DNA from: Mycetocola lacteus
GTDB lineage: Bacteria > Actinomycetota > Actinomycetes > Actinomycetales > Microbacteriaceae
Length of the DNA: 64,000 bases
NCBI RefSeq assembly: GCF_003667575.1
Contig: NZ_RCUY01000016.1
Coordinates: forward strand, 1 to 64,000
Direction of reading: 5' to 3'
Shown here in pieces: positions 25,508 to 33,547 of this stretch. Every line of letters begins with the position of its first letter. The stretch's first letter is position 1. The translations under genes were made by a program, and so were the position numbers. The notes beneath the pieces were generated by a model, which was not told where the DNA came from, made no database searches, and was given only the letters and a program-made list of their open reading frames with translations.

Positions 25508-26113
25508 ATGGGAAGACCGCGGACATTTAACGAGGACAGTGTGCTGGATGCGGCTGCCGGAGAATTCCGACGCCGAGGATTCGCCGATACCTCCACCGAG
25601 GAGCTGTGTGAGGCCACGGGCATGGGTCGAGGCAGCCTGTATAACGCATTTGTGTCAAAGGATGAGCTGTTTCGCCGCGCGCTTGATCGCTTTATCGCCG
25701 AAACCTACGCAGCCTCGGCGGAGATTATGGAGACCGAGGACACTTCGGCCTTCCGGCGCTTTGAACTTCTGCTGGATCGCGTGATTCAGGAGGAGGTGGA
25801 TGCCGCCGCCTCGGGAGGCGCCGCCGGATGCATGGTGGTCGGGACGCTGCTGGCGCCGGATCTGCGTGCTCGCGATTCACACGTGGCCGAGTCGATCGCA
25901 CGCGATGTAAACATGCGACGCAGGCTGCTGGCCTGGGCCGCATCGCAGGGGCACATCGACGGCTCCATCTCGGCCGATGTCGCCCCGAATGATGCCGCCT
26001 GGCTGGTGATTGGGCTGATCAACGGTATTCGGGTGAATGCTCAGGCCGGGGCTTCCGGTCCCGAGCTCGCGGCATCCGCACGACTGGGGTTGCGCGCGCT
26101 GAGCGCACGCTAG
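25508..26113 (+). CDS. TetR/AcrR family transcriptional regulator
   Basis: A 201-aa repressor. The N-terminal helix-turn-helix spans about residues 8-52 (DAAAGEFRRRGFADTSTEEL, then CEATGMGRGSLYNAFVSKDELF), followed by an all-helical ligand domain. The ATG is leaderless, six bases after TACGCT. It is followed after 82 bases by an MFS efflux gene, and the same 12-mer stands before both promoters, so it probably represses itself and the pump and is released by the pump's substrate. Confidence 0.9.
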   Translation: MGRPRTFNEDSVLDAAAGEFRRRGFADTSTEELCEATGMGRGSLYNAFVSKDELFRRALDRFIAETYAASAEIMETEDTSAFRRFELLLDRVIQEEVDAAASGGAAGCMVVGTLLAPDLRARDSHVAESIARDVNMRRRLLAWAASQGHIDGSISADVAPNDAAWLVIGLINGIRVNAQAGASGPELAASARLGLRALSAR

Positions 26114-26165
26114 CGCCCGGGTCGCGAATTCCCTCGGGGTTACACCCGAGGTTTCCCATGCCCTC

Positions 26166-26177
26166 ATTTTGTACTTT
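26166..26177 (+). promoter_or_regulatory. Candidate TetR operator in front of the MFS gene
   Basis: ATTTTGTACTTT is the reverse complement of the 12-mer at 25480-25491. It lies 19 bases before the MFS ATG. Confidence 0.5.
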
Positions 26178-26195
26178 CGAATAAAAAAGGAATCT

Positions 26196-27344
26196 ATGTC
26201 TCGTTCGATCTATCTCCTCGCGGTGGGCATCTTCGCCCTGGTGACGAGTGAGTTTGCCGTGAGCGGCCTCATGCCGCAGATGGCCGCGGGGCTGGATGTA
26301 TCCGTGTCCCAGGTGGGCTATCTCGTCACCCTGTTCTCCCTTGCAATGTCTGTGGGCGGCCCAATTCTGGCGATCCTGCTGTATCGCTGGCGTCAAAAGA
26401 GTGCGCTGATGCTGCTCTTTGCCCTGTTTCTGGTGGGTAATGTGATCGCGGCTTGGGCACCCAACTATGCGGTGATGGCGGTGGCGAGGGTCGTGACGGG
26501 TGCCGCATCCGGTGCGTTTATGGGGGTCGCCGTAACCGTGGCGGGGGCGATGGTTGCCGAGCAGCTGCGTGGTCGTGCGGTGGGTATCGTGATGCAGGGC
26601 CTGATGCTGGGCACCGCGTTTGGTCTCCCGCTCGCCACCTGGATGGGCGGGCAGTGGGGATGGCGGGCGACCTTTATTGGCATCGGGGTGCTGACGCTGA
26701 TCGTGGCGGTGGCCACCCTGATGATTGTTCCGGCGAGTGTGGGAGGCCGGGCGGCCGAGAGCCTTCTGGCGGGCCTGACCGTGTTCCGAAATCCGCGGCT
26801 CTGGGGAGTGATGGCGACCTCGACTCTCATCATTGGTGGCGCATTCGCCGCCTTCTCCTACTTCACCCCGATTCTGCAGGAACTGGCCGGGTTTGATCTG
26901 GCGATCATCCCGCTCCTCCTGCTCGGTTACGGCCTGGTTACCGTGCTCGGTACCGAGATCGTGTCGCGATTGGCCAGCCGGTATACGCTTCCGGTGCTGG
27001 TGATCGGGACCGGACTCAGTGCGCTCGCCCTGGTGGCCTTCGCGATCTGGGCCCAGGTTCCGGTGGTTGCCGTTGCGGCGATGCTGGTGGTTGGGTTGGC
27101 GGGGGTCACAATGAATCCGGCCATGACCGTGCGCGTGCAGGGGGTGGGTGGGCCCGGCGTCCTGGTGAATACCGCCCACCTCTCGATGATCACCCTCGGG
27201 GTCGTGATTGGGTCTGCAGCGGGCGGCATCGGGATCGATGCCTTCGGGCTCCGCGCCCCGCTCTGGCTGGGGGCAGGCATGGCGGCGCTCGCCGTGCTGG
27301 TGATGATTCGACCGCTGTTAGCGACCAAATCACGCCACTCCTGA
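26196..27344 (+). CDS. MFS transporter (drug/arabinose-efflux AraJ/PbuE type)
   Basis: A 382-aa permease with 12 helices; DHA1-type features include EFAVSGLMPQMAAGL in helix 1 and AAWAPNYAVMAVARVVTGAASGAF around helix 4. The start is ATG 26196 (MSRSIYLLAVG) after AAAAAGGAATCT; a frame extension to 26169 lacks a site. Its position behind a TetR gene with a shared 12-mer suggests inducible efflux of a small toxic molecule. Substrate unknown. Confidence 0.88.
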   Translation: MSRSIYLLAVGIFALVTSEFAVSGLMPQMAAGLDVSVSQVGYLVTLFSLAMSVGGPILAILLYRWRQKSALMLLFALFLVGNVIAAWAPNYAVMAVARVVTGAASGAFMGVAVTVAGAMVAEQLRGRAVGIVMQGLMLGTAFGLPLATWMGGQWGWRATFIGIGVLTLIVAVATLMIVPASVGGRAAESLLAGLTVFRNPRLWGVMATSTLIIGGAFAAFSYFTPILQELAGFDLAIIPLLLLGYGLVTVLGTEIVSRLASRYTLPVLVIGTGLSALALVAFAIWAQVPVVAVAAMLVVGLAGVTMNPAMTVRVQGVGGPGVLVNTAHLSMITLGVVIGSAAGGIGIDAFGLRAPLWLGAGMAALAVLVMIRPLLATKSRHS

Positions 27345-27396
27345 GTGCTGCGGCGACACGGGCAGCTCGTGGACAAATTGTTTTCACGGTTGATAT

Positions 27397-27538
27397 TCAG
27401 CAACCAAAAAACACGTCCAGCGCGCGGCCGGTGAGGCCTGCATCCACGGCGTGATCGTGGACCGCGGGGGAGTGGTCCGGATATCGCGCGAGCGGGAGTT
27501 CGGGGAACCGCCGCCGGCCGGAGTGACCCGATAAACGC
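27397..27538 (-). other. Gene-free stretch with possible coding remnant
   Basis: Between the MFS gene and tRNA-Ser (27345-27539) no complete gene is present. On the minus strand one frame ends in a protein-like tail (RFPELPLARYPDHSP followed by AVHDHAVDAGLTG and RALDVFFGC), but it is open only by running through the tRNA. It could be an eroded C-terminus, or chance. Confidence 0.15.
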
Positions 27539-27539
27539 G

Positions 27540-27567
27540 AAAATCCCCTGGCTAACCAGGGGATTTT
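27540..27567 (-). terminator. Terminator after tRNA-Ser
   Basis: Perfect 12-bp palindromic stem AAAATCCCCTGG / CCAGGGGATTTT with a 4-base loop, immediately beyond the 3' end of the tRNA; it gives a T-tract on the minus strand. Confidence 0.85.
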
Positions 27568-27570
27568 CGA

Positions 27571-27660
27571 TGGCGGAGAATGGGGGATTCGAACCCCCGA
27601 GGGCTGTAACACCCAACACGCTTTCCAAGCGTGCGCCATAGGCCACTAGGCGAATTCTCC
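27571..27660 (-). tRNA. tRNA-Ser (GGA)
   Basis: A class II tRNA with acceptor stem GGAGAAT / ATTCTCC, anticodon loop CTTGGAAAG (anticodon GGA), a long variable arm (typical of serine tRNA), T-loop GTTCGAATC and an encoded CCA at the 3' end. A TAAGAT -10 box on the minus strand (complement of 27688-27693) lies about 28 bases upstream. Confidence 0.95.
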
Positions 27661-27821
27661 AACTGCATTGCGCGAGGCAACGTGAACATCTTACCCAGAA
27701 GGTGGGCGCAGTTCCTAACTGAGCGCGTCGGGCGCGCCGGATCCGACAGTTCAGCATCGTTCAACACCCCCGGGCCTGTTGCCCAAATGTGATCCGGGAT
27801 AAAATCGGGTAAGCTAACAGA

Positions 27822-27912
27822 TGACTCCTCGCGTGGCGTCATCCAGGCCAACTCCCCCAGGACAGAAATGTAGCAAGGGTAACCAGGCTCTGGCGGGTGC
27901 GCGAGGGGTCGT
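27822..27912 (+). ncRNA. ffs: Signal recognition particle RNA (small bacterial type)
   Basis: The conserved helix 8 core is visible: AACTCCCCCAGGACA, a GAAA tetraloop, TGTAGCAAGGGTAACC, then AGGCTCTGGCGGGTG. The ends GACTCCTCGCG (from 27823) and CGCGAGGGGTC (to 27910) pair to close a rod of about 90 nt. A TAAGCT -10 box at 27810-27815 places the start near 27822. It binds Ffh to target membrane proteins. Ends are estimated from the terminal helix. Confidence 0.85.
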
Positions 27913-27976
27913 TTGCTTTCCGGGGAGCTATCCGCCGCCCGGAAGGTAAGAGGAACACCCACCCGTACGGAGCGTA

Positions 27977-30118
27977 ATGGCGCAGAGTATCTATATCACC
28001 GCGGCCGAAGGCCACACCGGAAAATCTACGGTTGCACTGGGGGTTCTCGACGCGCTGAGTCGGCGCGTACCCCGTGTCGGAATTTTCCGTCCAATCGTCC
28101 GCATCGATGAGGACAGCGATCGAGACTATGTACTCGAGCTGCTCGTCAACCACGAAAGCGTGTCGCTCGACTACGACGACTGCGTGGGTGTGACCTATGA
28201 GGACGTTCACCGCGACCCCGACGAGGCACTGGCCAATATCGTCGCCCGCTATAAGGCCGTCGAGGCTCTGTGCGACGCCGTTGTGGTGCTCGGCTCGGAC
28301 TATACCGACGTTGCCGGCCCCGCCGAGTTTGGTTTCAACGCGCGCATCGCCGCGAACCTCGGTGTCCCGGTCCTGCTGGTCCTCGGTGGCCGCGAGGGCC
28401 CCGGCACCGGCGAGGAGCTCGGTCTGTCCGCCGCCCGTGAGCCCGATGACATGCGTCAGGTCATGGAGCAGGCCATCCAGGAGCTGCACAGCGAGCACGC
28501 CCACCTGCTGGCCGTGGTCGCCAACCGTGCCGAGGCCGCGCGCTCGGCCGAGATCGTCGAGGCGATCCAGAGTGCGCTGCCCGAAAACGAGGGTCCGCGC
28601 GTCCCGGTATGGGCCATTCCCGAGGACCCGTTCCTCGTCGCGCCCAGCATGCAGTCCATCCTGAACGCCGTGGACGGCACCATGATCTCCGGCGACAGCG
28701 CGCTGCTGCGTCGCGAGGCGCTCGGTGTGGTTCTCGCCGCGATGTCGATGGAAAACGTGCTGCCGCGGCTGACCGAGGGCGCCGTCGTGATGGTCCCCGG
28801 CGACCGCAGCGACGTGCTCCTGGCCGTGCTGCTCGCCCACGCCTCCGATAACTTCCCGTCGATCTCGGGCATCATCCTGAACGGCGGATTCGAGCTTCCA
28901 GAACCCGTGCAGCGCCTGCTGAACGGTTTGAAGTCGGTCACCCCGATCATCGCAACCGAGTACGGCAGCTATCAGACGGCCGTGCGGATCACCCGCACCC
29001 GAGGGCGTCTGGCCGCCGAATCTCCGCGGAAATACGACTCGGCGCTGGCCCTGTTTGAGCAGAACGTCGAGGTGGATCGTCTCCTCGACCTGCTGCAGGT
29101 TTCCACCACCGGCGTGGTGACCCCGCTGATGTTTGAGTACGGACTGATCGAGCGTGCCCGCCAGGCGCGCCGCCACATCGTGCTGCCCGAGGGCGGGGAC
29201 GACCGCATTCTGCGTGCCGCCCACATCCTGCTGGCCCGCGAGGTGGCGCGGATCACCATTCTGGGTGAGCCGTTTGAGGTGCGCTCGCGCGCCATCGAAC
29301 TGGGCCTGGACATTTCGCGCGCCGAGGTGCTCTCCCCGTTTGATCCGGTCCTCACCATGCGTTTTGCCGAGGAGTACGCGCGTCTGCGTGCCCACCGTGG
29401 CATGACCGTGGAAAAGGCCCGCGAGGTGGTCAACGACGTGTCCTACTTCGGCACGCTGATGGTCCACCTGGGCCTGGCCGACGGCATGGTCTCGGGTGCC
29501 GCGCACACCACCGCGCACACGATCCGTCCGGGCTTTGAGATCATCAAGACCCGTCCCGGTGTGAACGTGGTTTCCAGCGTGTTCCTGATGGCCTTGGCCG
29601 ACCGGGTGCTGGTCTACGGTGACTGCGCCGTGATCCCCGACCCCGATTCGCCGCAGCTTGCGGACATCGCCATCTCCTCGGCCGAAACCGCGACCCAGTT
29701 CGGGGTCGAGCCGAAGATTGCGATGCTCTCCTACTCCACCGGAACCTCGGGTTCCGGCGCGGATGTGGAGAAGGTGCGTGCGGCCACCGAGCTGGTGCGG
29801 GAGCGTCGCCCCGACCTCGAGGTGGAGGGGCCGATTCAGTACGATGCCGCCGCCGATGCCGCGGTCGCCGCAGCCAAGCTGCCGGAGTCCAAGGTTGCCG
29901 GTCGGGCCACCGTGTTTGTGTTCCCGGACCTCAACACCGGTAACAACACCTATAAGGCCGTGCAGCGTTCTGCGGGCGCGGTCGCCATCGGACCGGTCCT
30001 GCAGGGACTGAACAAGCCGATTAACGATCTGTCCCGTGGGGCCCTGGTCCAGGACATTGTGAACACCGTAGCTATCACCGCCATTCAGGCGGGTGCCGCG
30101 GCCACGAACGAGCAGTAA
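27977..30118 (+). CDS. pta: Phosphate acetyltransferase (long form)
   Basis: Converts acetyl-CoA and phosphate into acetyl phosphate; 713 aa, the long three-part form. Residues 1-210 form a dethiobiotin-synthetase-like P-loop domain (AEGHTGKSTVALG), 220-370 the DRTGG domain, and 390-713 the catalytic phosphotransacetylase domain (LPEGGDDRILRAA, GMVSGAAHTTAHTIRP, SYSTGTSGSGADVEKVR). ATG with a GGAG site 6 bases upstream. It is followed 8 bases later by ackA; the two operate in series between acetyl-CoA and acetate. All domains look intact. Confidence 0.95.
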   Translation: MAQSIYITAAEGHTGKSTVALGVLDALSRRVPRVGIFRPIVRIDEDSDRDYVLELLVNHESVSLDYDDCVGVTYEDVHRDPDEALANIVARYKAVEALCDAVVVLGSDYTDVAGPAEFGFNARIAANLGVPVLLVLGGREGPGTGEELGLSAAREPDDMRQVMEQAIQELHSEHAHLLAVVANRAEAARSAEIVEAIQSALPENEGPRVPVWAIPEDPFLVAPSMQSILNAVDGTMISGDSALLRREALGVVLAAMSMENVLPRLTEGAVVMVPGDRSDVLLAVLLAHASDNFPSISGIILNGGFELPEPVQRLLNGLKSVTPIIATEYGSYQTAVRITRTRGRLAAESPRKYDSALALFEQNVEVDRLLDLLQVSTTGVVTPLMFEYGLIERARQARRHIVLPEGGDDRILRAAHILLAREVARITILGEPFEVRSRAIELGLDISRAEVLSPFDPVLTMRFAEEYARLRAHRGMTVEKAREVVNDVSYFGTLMVHLGLADGMVSGAAHTTAHTIRPGFEIIKTRPGVNVVSSVFLMALADRVLVYGDCAVIPDPDSPQLADIAISSAETATQFGVEPKIAMLSYSTGTSGSGADVEKVRAATELVRERRPDLEVEGPIQYDAAADAAVAAAKLPESKVAGRATVFVFPDLNTGNNTYKAVQRSAGAVAIGPVLQGLNKPINDLSRGALVQDIVNTVAITAIQAGAAATNEQ

Positions 30119-30126
30119 GGAACACC

Positions 30127-31326
30127 ATGTCCGCGGTTTTGGTAGTGAACTCCGGGTCCTCTTCGCTGAAGTATCAGCTGATTGAGATGACCGGCGAGCA
30201 GGTTCTCGCCTCCGGTTTGATCGAGCGGATCGGCGAGGACGTCGGGGTGGTCAACCACCGTAACGTCGAGGCCGACCCCGACAACCCGATCGTCTCCGAG
30301 GAGCCGATCAAGAACCACGTTGATGCCTTTGCGGTGATGCTGGCCCGGTTCGCCGAGCACGGCCCGTCGATGGAGGAGCACCCGGTGCTCGCCGTCGGTC
30401 ATCGCGTGGTGCACGGCGGAAAGCGCTTCTTTGAGGCGACCCGGATCACCGATCTGGTGAAGATCAACATTCAGGATCTGGCCGAGCTGGCCCCGCTGCA
30501 CAACCCGGCGAACCTCGACGGGATCGTCGCGGCCGAGCGAGCCTTCCCCAGCGTCCCGCACGTGGCGATCTTCGACACCGCGTTCCACGCAACCCTGCCC
30601 GAGAAGGCCTACCGGTATGCGATTGACCGCGAGCTGGCCGACCGCCACCGGGTACGTCGCTACGGGTTCCACGGCACCTCGCACCAGTACGTGTCGCGGG
30701 CCGCGGCCGAGTTCCTGGGTAAGGATGTGACCGAGCTCAACCAGATCATCCTGCACCTGGGAAACGGTGCCTCGGCCACCGCCGTGCGCGGCGGCGAATC
30801 CGTGGACACCTCGATGGGCTTCACCCCGCTGGAGGGCCTGGTCATGGGCACCCGCAGCGGTGACGTGGACCCCGCCGTCCTGGTGCACCTGCAGCGGGTT
30901 GCCGGCCTGTCGGCGGCCGATATCGACACCCTGCTCAACCGCAAGAGCGGTCTGCTGGGCCTGGCCGGTGCCGCCGATATGCGCGACCTGGAGGCCCGGG
31001 CGGCCGAGGGTGATGAGATTGCGATCACCGCACTGGATGTCTATAACCACCGCCTGCGTGGCTACGTGGGCAAGTACTACGTGGACCTCGGACGCGTGGA
31101 CACGATCGTGTTTACCGCCGGTGTGGGCGAGAATAGCGCCCCGGTTCGGGCCCGTGCGCTCGCGGGTCTCGAGCGCCTGGGCATCAAGATTGATCCCACC
31201 CGCAACGAGGGCCGTGGCGGTCCGAAGATCATCTCCACCGATGACTCCGAGGTAACCGTGCTCGTGGTTCCGACCAACGAGGAACTGGAGATCGCCCGTC
31301 AGACCCTGGCGGCGATCGAGGGCTAA
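30127..31326 (+). CDS. ackA: Acetate kinase
   Basis: Makes ATP and acetate from acetyl phosphate (reversible), 399 aa. The ASKHA fold motifs are present: NSGSSSLKYQLIE at the N-terminus, VGHRVVHGGKRF, the active-site GFHGTSHQYV, and FTAGVGENSAPVR near the C-terminus. AAGGA site before the ATG, 8 bases after pta. A perfect palindromic terminator follows the stop. Confidence 0.96.
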   Translation: MSAVLVVNSGSSSLKYQLIEMTGEQVLASGLIERIGEDVGVVNHRNVEADPDNPIVSEEPIKNHVDAFAVMLARFAEHGPSMEEHPVLAVGHRVVHGGKRFFEATRITDLVKINIQDLAELAPLHNPANLDGIVAAERAFPSVPHVAIFDTAFHATLPEKAYRYAIDRELADRHRVRRYGFHGTSHQYVSRAAAEFLGKDVTELNQIILHLGNGASATAVRGGESVDTSMGFTPLEGLVMGTRSGDVDPAVLVHLQRVAGLSAADIDTLLNRKSGLLGLAGAADMRDLEARAAEGDEIAITALDVYNHRLRGYVGKYYVDLGRVDTIVFTAGVGENSAPVRARALAGLERLGIKIDPTRNEGRGGPKIISTDDSEVTVLVVPTNEELEIARQTLAAIEG

Positions 31327-31334
31327 CCCCTCAC

Positions 31335-31382
31335 AAAACGCCGAGGCCGCGGAGGGGAAACCCTCCGCGGCCTCGGCGTTTT
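31335..31382. terminator. Bidirectional terminator between ackA and the HTTM gene
   Basis: A perfect 22-bp stem (arms 31335-31356 and 31361-31382) with a GAAA loop; both ends carry A/T runs, so it can stop transcription from both convergent sides. Confidence 0.9.
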
Positions 31383-31388
31383 ACCACC

Positions 31389-32678
31389 CTAGGACGCCGG
31401 TGCGGTACCGGACTTTGAGATTCGGGTGCTGCCCGATGCCCGGGTGCGCGGACGCGAGGCCAGCGTGGGGGTGGGCACAAGCTCGCGCTCCTCTTCCTCT
31501 GCCGGGGCATCCGTCTGTTCCGGGTTCCGATCGCCCTGCGGAGCCTTCTTGGCCGCAGCCCTGTCCGCGGGGACCGGCTTTGCAGTGGAACCGGAGGTTT
31601 CCGATTCGCGCGCGGTGTCGGGTCCCTCGACCTCGCTGCGGGCCTCACGGTAGCCGCCGTGAATGCGATCCAGGAGGCCCTTCCAGGTGCGGTCGCGGAT
31701 GAAGATGAAGTCAATCGCGATCATCGTGAGCGAGAACCAGGGCAGACCCATGGTCACACCGATCCCGATGTGGAAGCTCATGATCGCGATCAGCGCGATG
31801 ATCCGGGTCGGGCGGGTGAGCAGCATCAGCGGGAAGCACATCTGCATGATCATCGATCCCACCGTGAGGAAGGCCACCAGCGGTGCCCAGGTGGTGATCA
31901 GCTCGGTTAGGAACGGCCAGGTTCCAAACCGCTCGGTGGAGAGCGGGTTGTAAATGGCGTACCCGCCGGACCAGGGGGTTCCGCCGGCCTTATAGAGCGC
32001 GCCGGACACGTACACAAACGACACCTGCGCGGTCAGGATTACCAGCACCAGGTTGTGGAACAGGTTGCTGATCTCGCGCGGCAGGATCCGCGGAGTACCG
32101 TTCTTTCGGCGGCGGCGAGCATCCAGGGACCAGCGTCCCGAGACATCGGCAAACAGGAAGAAGAACAGGGCGATGCGGTACATGTTGTCACCCTGATCGC
32201 CAATCATGTCGTTGGCCTCGATGAAGCTGACCCACAGCACAAAGTAGATCGGCAGCACGATTTTGGTGCGCCAGCCCAGGATCACCAGGACCGCAAGCAG
32301 CATCAGCAGGACGTACAGCGCCGTGTAGGCCGCGTCGTTGGTGATCGCATTGTGGAACCAGCTGAAGATCCAGATCTTGGGGAAGTCGCTCTTGATGTTG
32401 GCGACCTCGTCGTTCCACACCGATCCCGAACCAAACGAGTACAGGCGGGTGCGGAAGTTAGTCAGCAGTAGGCCGAGGCCGGTGATGCCAAAAACGATGC
32501 GGGAGACGGCAATGCCGTAGCGGGCCTTTTTCGAATCCAGCAGCCAGGATTCGGCAAAGTTCCATCCGCGAACCGGCAGGGAAATCAGCAGCTTCCAGCC
32601 GTCACGGATCAGACCCGCAAGCATGGTGCCGATGGTGCGCAGCCACTGCTGCGGGCTCAGGCGAGTGTTCTCGCTCAT
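31389..32678 (-). CDS. HTTM domain membrane protein (SdpB / vitamin K gamma-carboxylase-like)
   Basis: A 429-aa multispanning protein of the HTTM family, the membrane fold shared with vitamin K-dependent gamma-carboxylases and SdpB. The core spans about residues 50-330, with RIVFGITGLGLLLTNF at its start, the IEANDMIGDQGDNMYRI segment, and VSFVYVSGALYKAGG (loop rich in conserved aromatic and polar residues). The last 90 residues are a charged, disordered tail rich in Glu, Lys and Ala. Its start overlaps the stop of the upstream DUF5819 gene (ATGA), so the two are coupled. SdpB acts with SdpA in maturing a secreted toxin; by analogy this pair may modify or process a secreted product. The chemistry is unknown. 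Confidence 0.85.
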   Translation of the reverse strand: MSENTRLSPQQWLRTIGTMLAGLIRDGWKLLISLPVRGWNFAESWLLDSKKARYGIAVSRIVFGITGLGLLLTNFRTRLYSFGSGSVWNDEVANIKSDFPKIWIFSWFHNAITNDAAYTALYVLLMLLAVLVILGWRTKIVLPIYFVLWVSFIEANDMIGDQGDNMYRIALFFFLFADVSGRWSLDARRRRKNGTPRILPREISNLFHNLVLVILTAQVSFVYVSGALYKAGGTPWSGGYAIYNPLSTERFGTWPFLTELITTWAPLVAFLTVGSMIMQMCFPLMLLTRPTRIIALIAIMSFHIGIGVTMGLPWFSLTMIAIDFIFIRDRTWKGLLDRIHGGYREARSEVEGPDTARESETSGSTAKPVPADRAAAKKAPQGDRNPEQTDAPAEEEERELVPTPTLASRPRTRASGSTRISKSGTAPAS

Positions 32679-33439
32679 TTGTTGATCCCCTCATACTGAG
32701 CGCGGAAGATGTCGCCGAAGGCCTGATCGGACTGGCCCTCCTTGGTCAGGTCGGCCCGCCAGCCGATATCGGCGATCTGGGCGGCGGGACGCTTGGCGTC
32801 GGGATTGTTTCGTTCGGCAAACGGGATGACGTTGGTTCGGCTCACCCGGAACTGCACCCGATCCGGGGTACCCCACAGCGCGGTGGCGACCTGGGTGGCG
32901 TAGGCGCGGGCCATCCGGTCCGCGAAGAGGTAGTTGTTGACGGCAGCGTTCTGGCCGCCTCCGCCGAGGGCCTCGCTCATCCGAGCCTCGGAGTCGTCGC
33001 CCTTGAAGTAGCCCAGGGCCACGATCTTGCGCTGCTCGTCGGTCAGCGCGTCGTAGCGTCCCTTGACGGTGCTGGCAAGCTCGCTGGACTGGATGCCCGC
33101 GCGCGGGGGAAACAGGTTGTTTTGGATCATTGAGAGCTCCACGGCGGTGGCATCCACCCAGTCGTGCAGCTCGGGTTCGCCACCATCCTTGGAGGTCCAG
33201 GCACGAACTTCAAACTTATAGTCGCCATTGATCGGCTCGGGAGCAAAGACGCTCCACGACTGGCCGAACATGGGGATCATGTAGCTGGTGAGCGCGTTGC
33301 CGGGGACAACATCGCGCAGGGGCGTGGGCGGGGCAATCCAGAGGAATGAGGCCAGGACGTGCCAGCCGGTGAAGAGAAGGGCCACAACGGTGACGATGCG
33401 GATACCAAGGGAACGGGGAGATCGAGTTTTTTTACCCAT
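32675..33439 (-). CDS. DUF5819 family membrane-anchored protein
   Basis: A 254-aa protein with one N-terminal membrane anchor (about residues 14-35, IRIVTVVALLFTGWHVLASF) and an extracytoplasmic domain containing FGQSWSVFAPEP near residue 75, the mark of DUF5819 proteins and similar to SdpA-like partners of HTTM proteins. The start is ATG 33439 (MGKKTRSPRS) with an AAAGG site; a frame extension to 33535 would read through a terminator hairpin. It is coupled to the HTTM gene by a 4-base overlap, and lies downstream of the giant surface protein gene across two hairpins. Function unknown. Confidence 0.8.
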   Translation of the reverse strand: MGKKTRSPRSLGIRIVTVVALLFTGWHVLASFLWIAPPTPLRDVVPGNALTSYMIPMFGQSWSVFAPEPINGDYKFEVRAWTSKDGGEPELHDWVDATAVELSMIQNNLFPPRAGIQSSELASTVKGRYDALTDEQRKIVALGYFKGDDSEARMSEALGGGGQNAAVNNYLFADRMARAYATQVATALWGTPDRVQFRVSRTNVIPFAERNNPDAKRPAAQIADIGWRADLTKEGQSDQAFGDIFRAQYEGINK

Positions 33440-33461
33440 GGCTGGAAGCCTTTCGAGAAAA

Positions 33462-33497
33462 CCTCGTGCCGACCGGGGGCCCCGGCCGGCACGAGGG
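33462..33497 (-). terminator. Terminator in front of DUF5819 gene
   Basis: A 17-bp stem with one mismatch (CCTCGTGCCGACCGGGG / CCCCGGCCGGCACGAGG). On the minus strand it is followed by TTTTCTC, so it can end the giant gene's transcript or attenuate the DUF5819-HTTM pair. Confidence 0.75.
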
Positions 33498-33502
33498 GGA
33501 GA

Positions 33503-33539
33503 GCCGGTGCCGGGACACTCAGGGTGTCCCGGCACCGGC
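33503..33539 (-). terminator. Second hairpin directly after the giant gene stop
   Basis: A perfect 16-bp stem (GCCGGTGCCGGGACAC / GTGTCCCGGCACCGGC) with a 5-base loop, 9 bases after the stop of the surface protein gene. No T-tract of its own. Confidence 0.65.
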
Positions 33540-33547
33540 GGGGGAGA

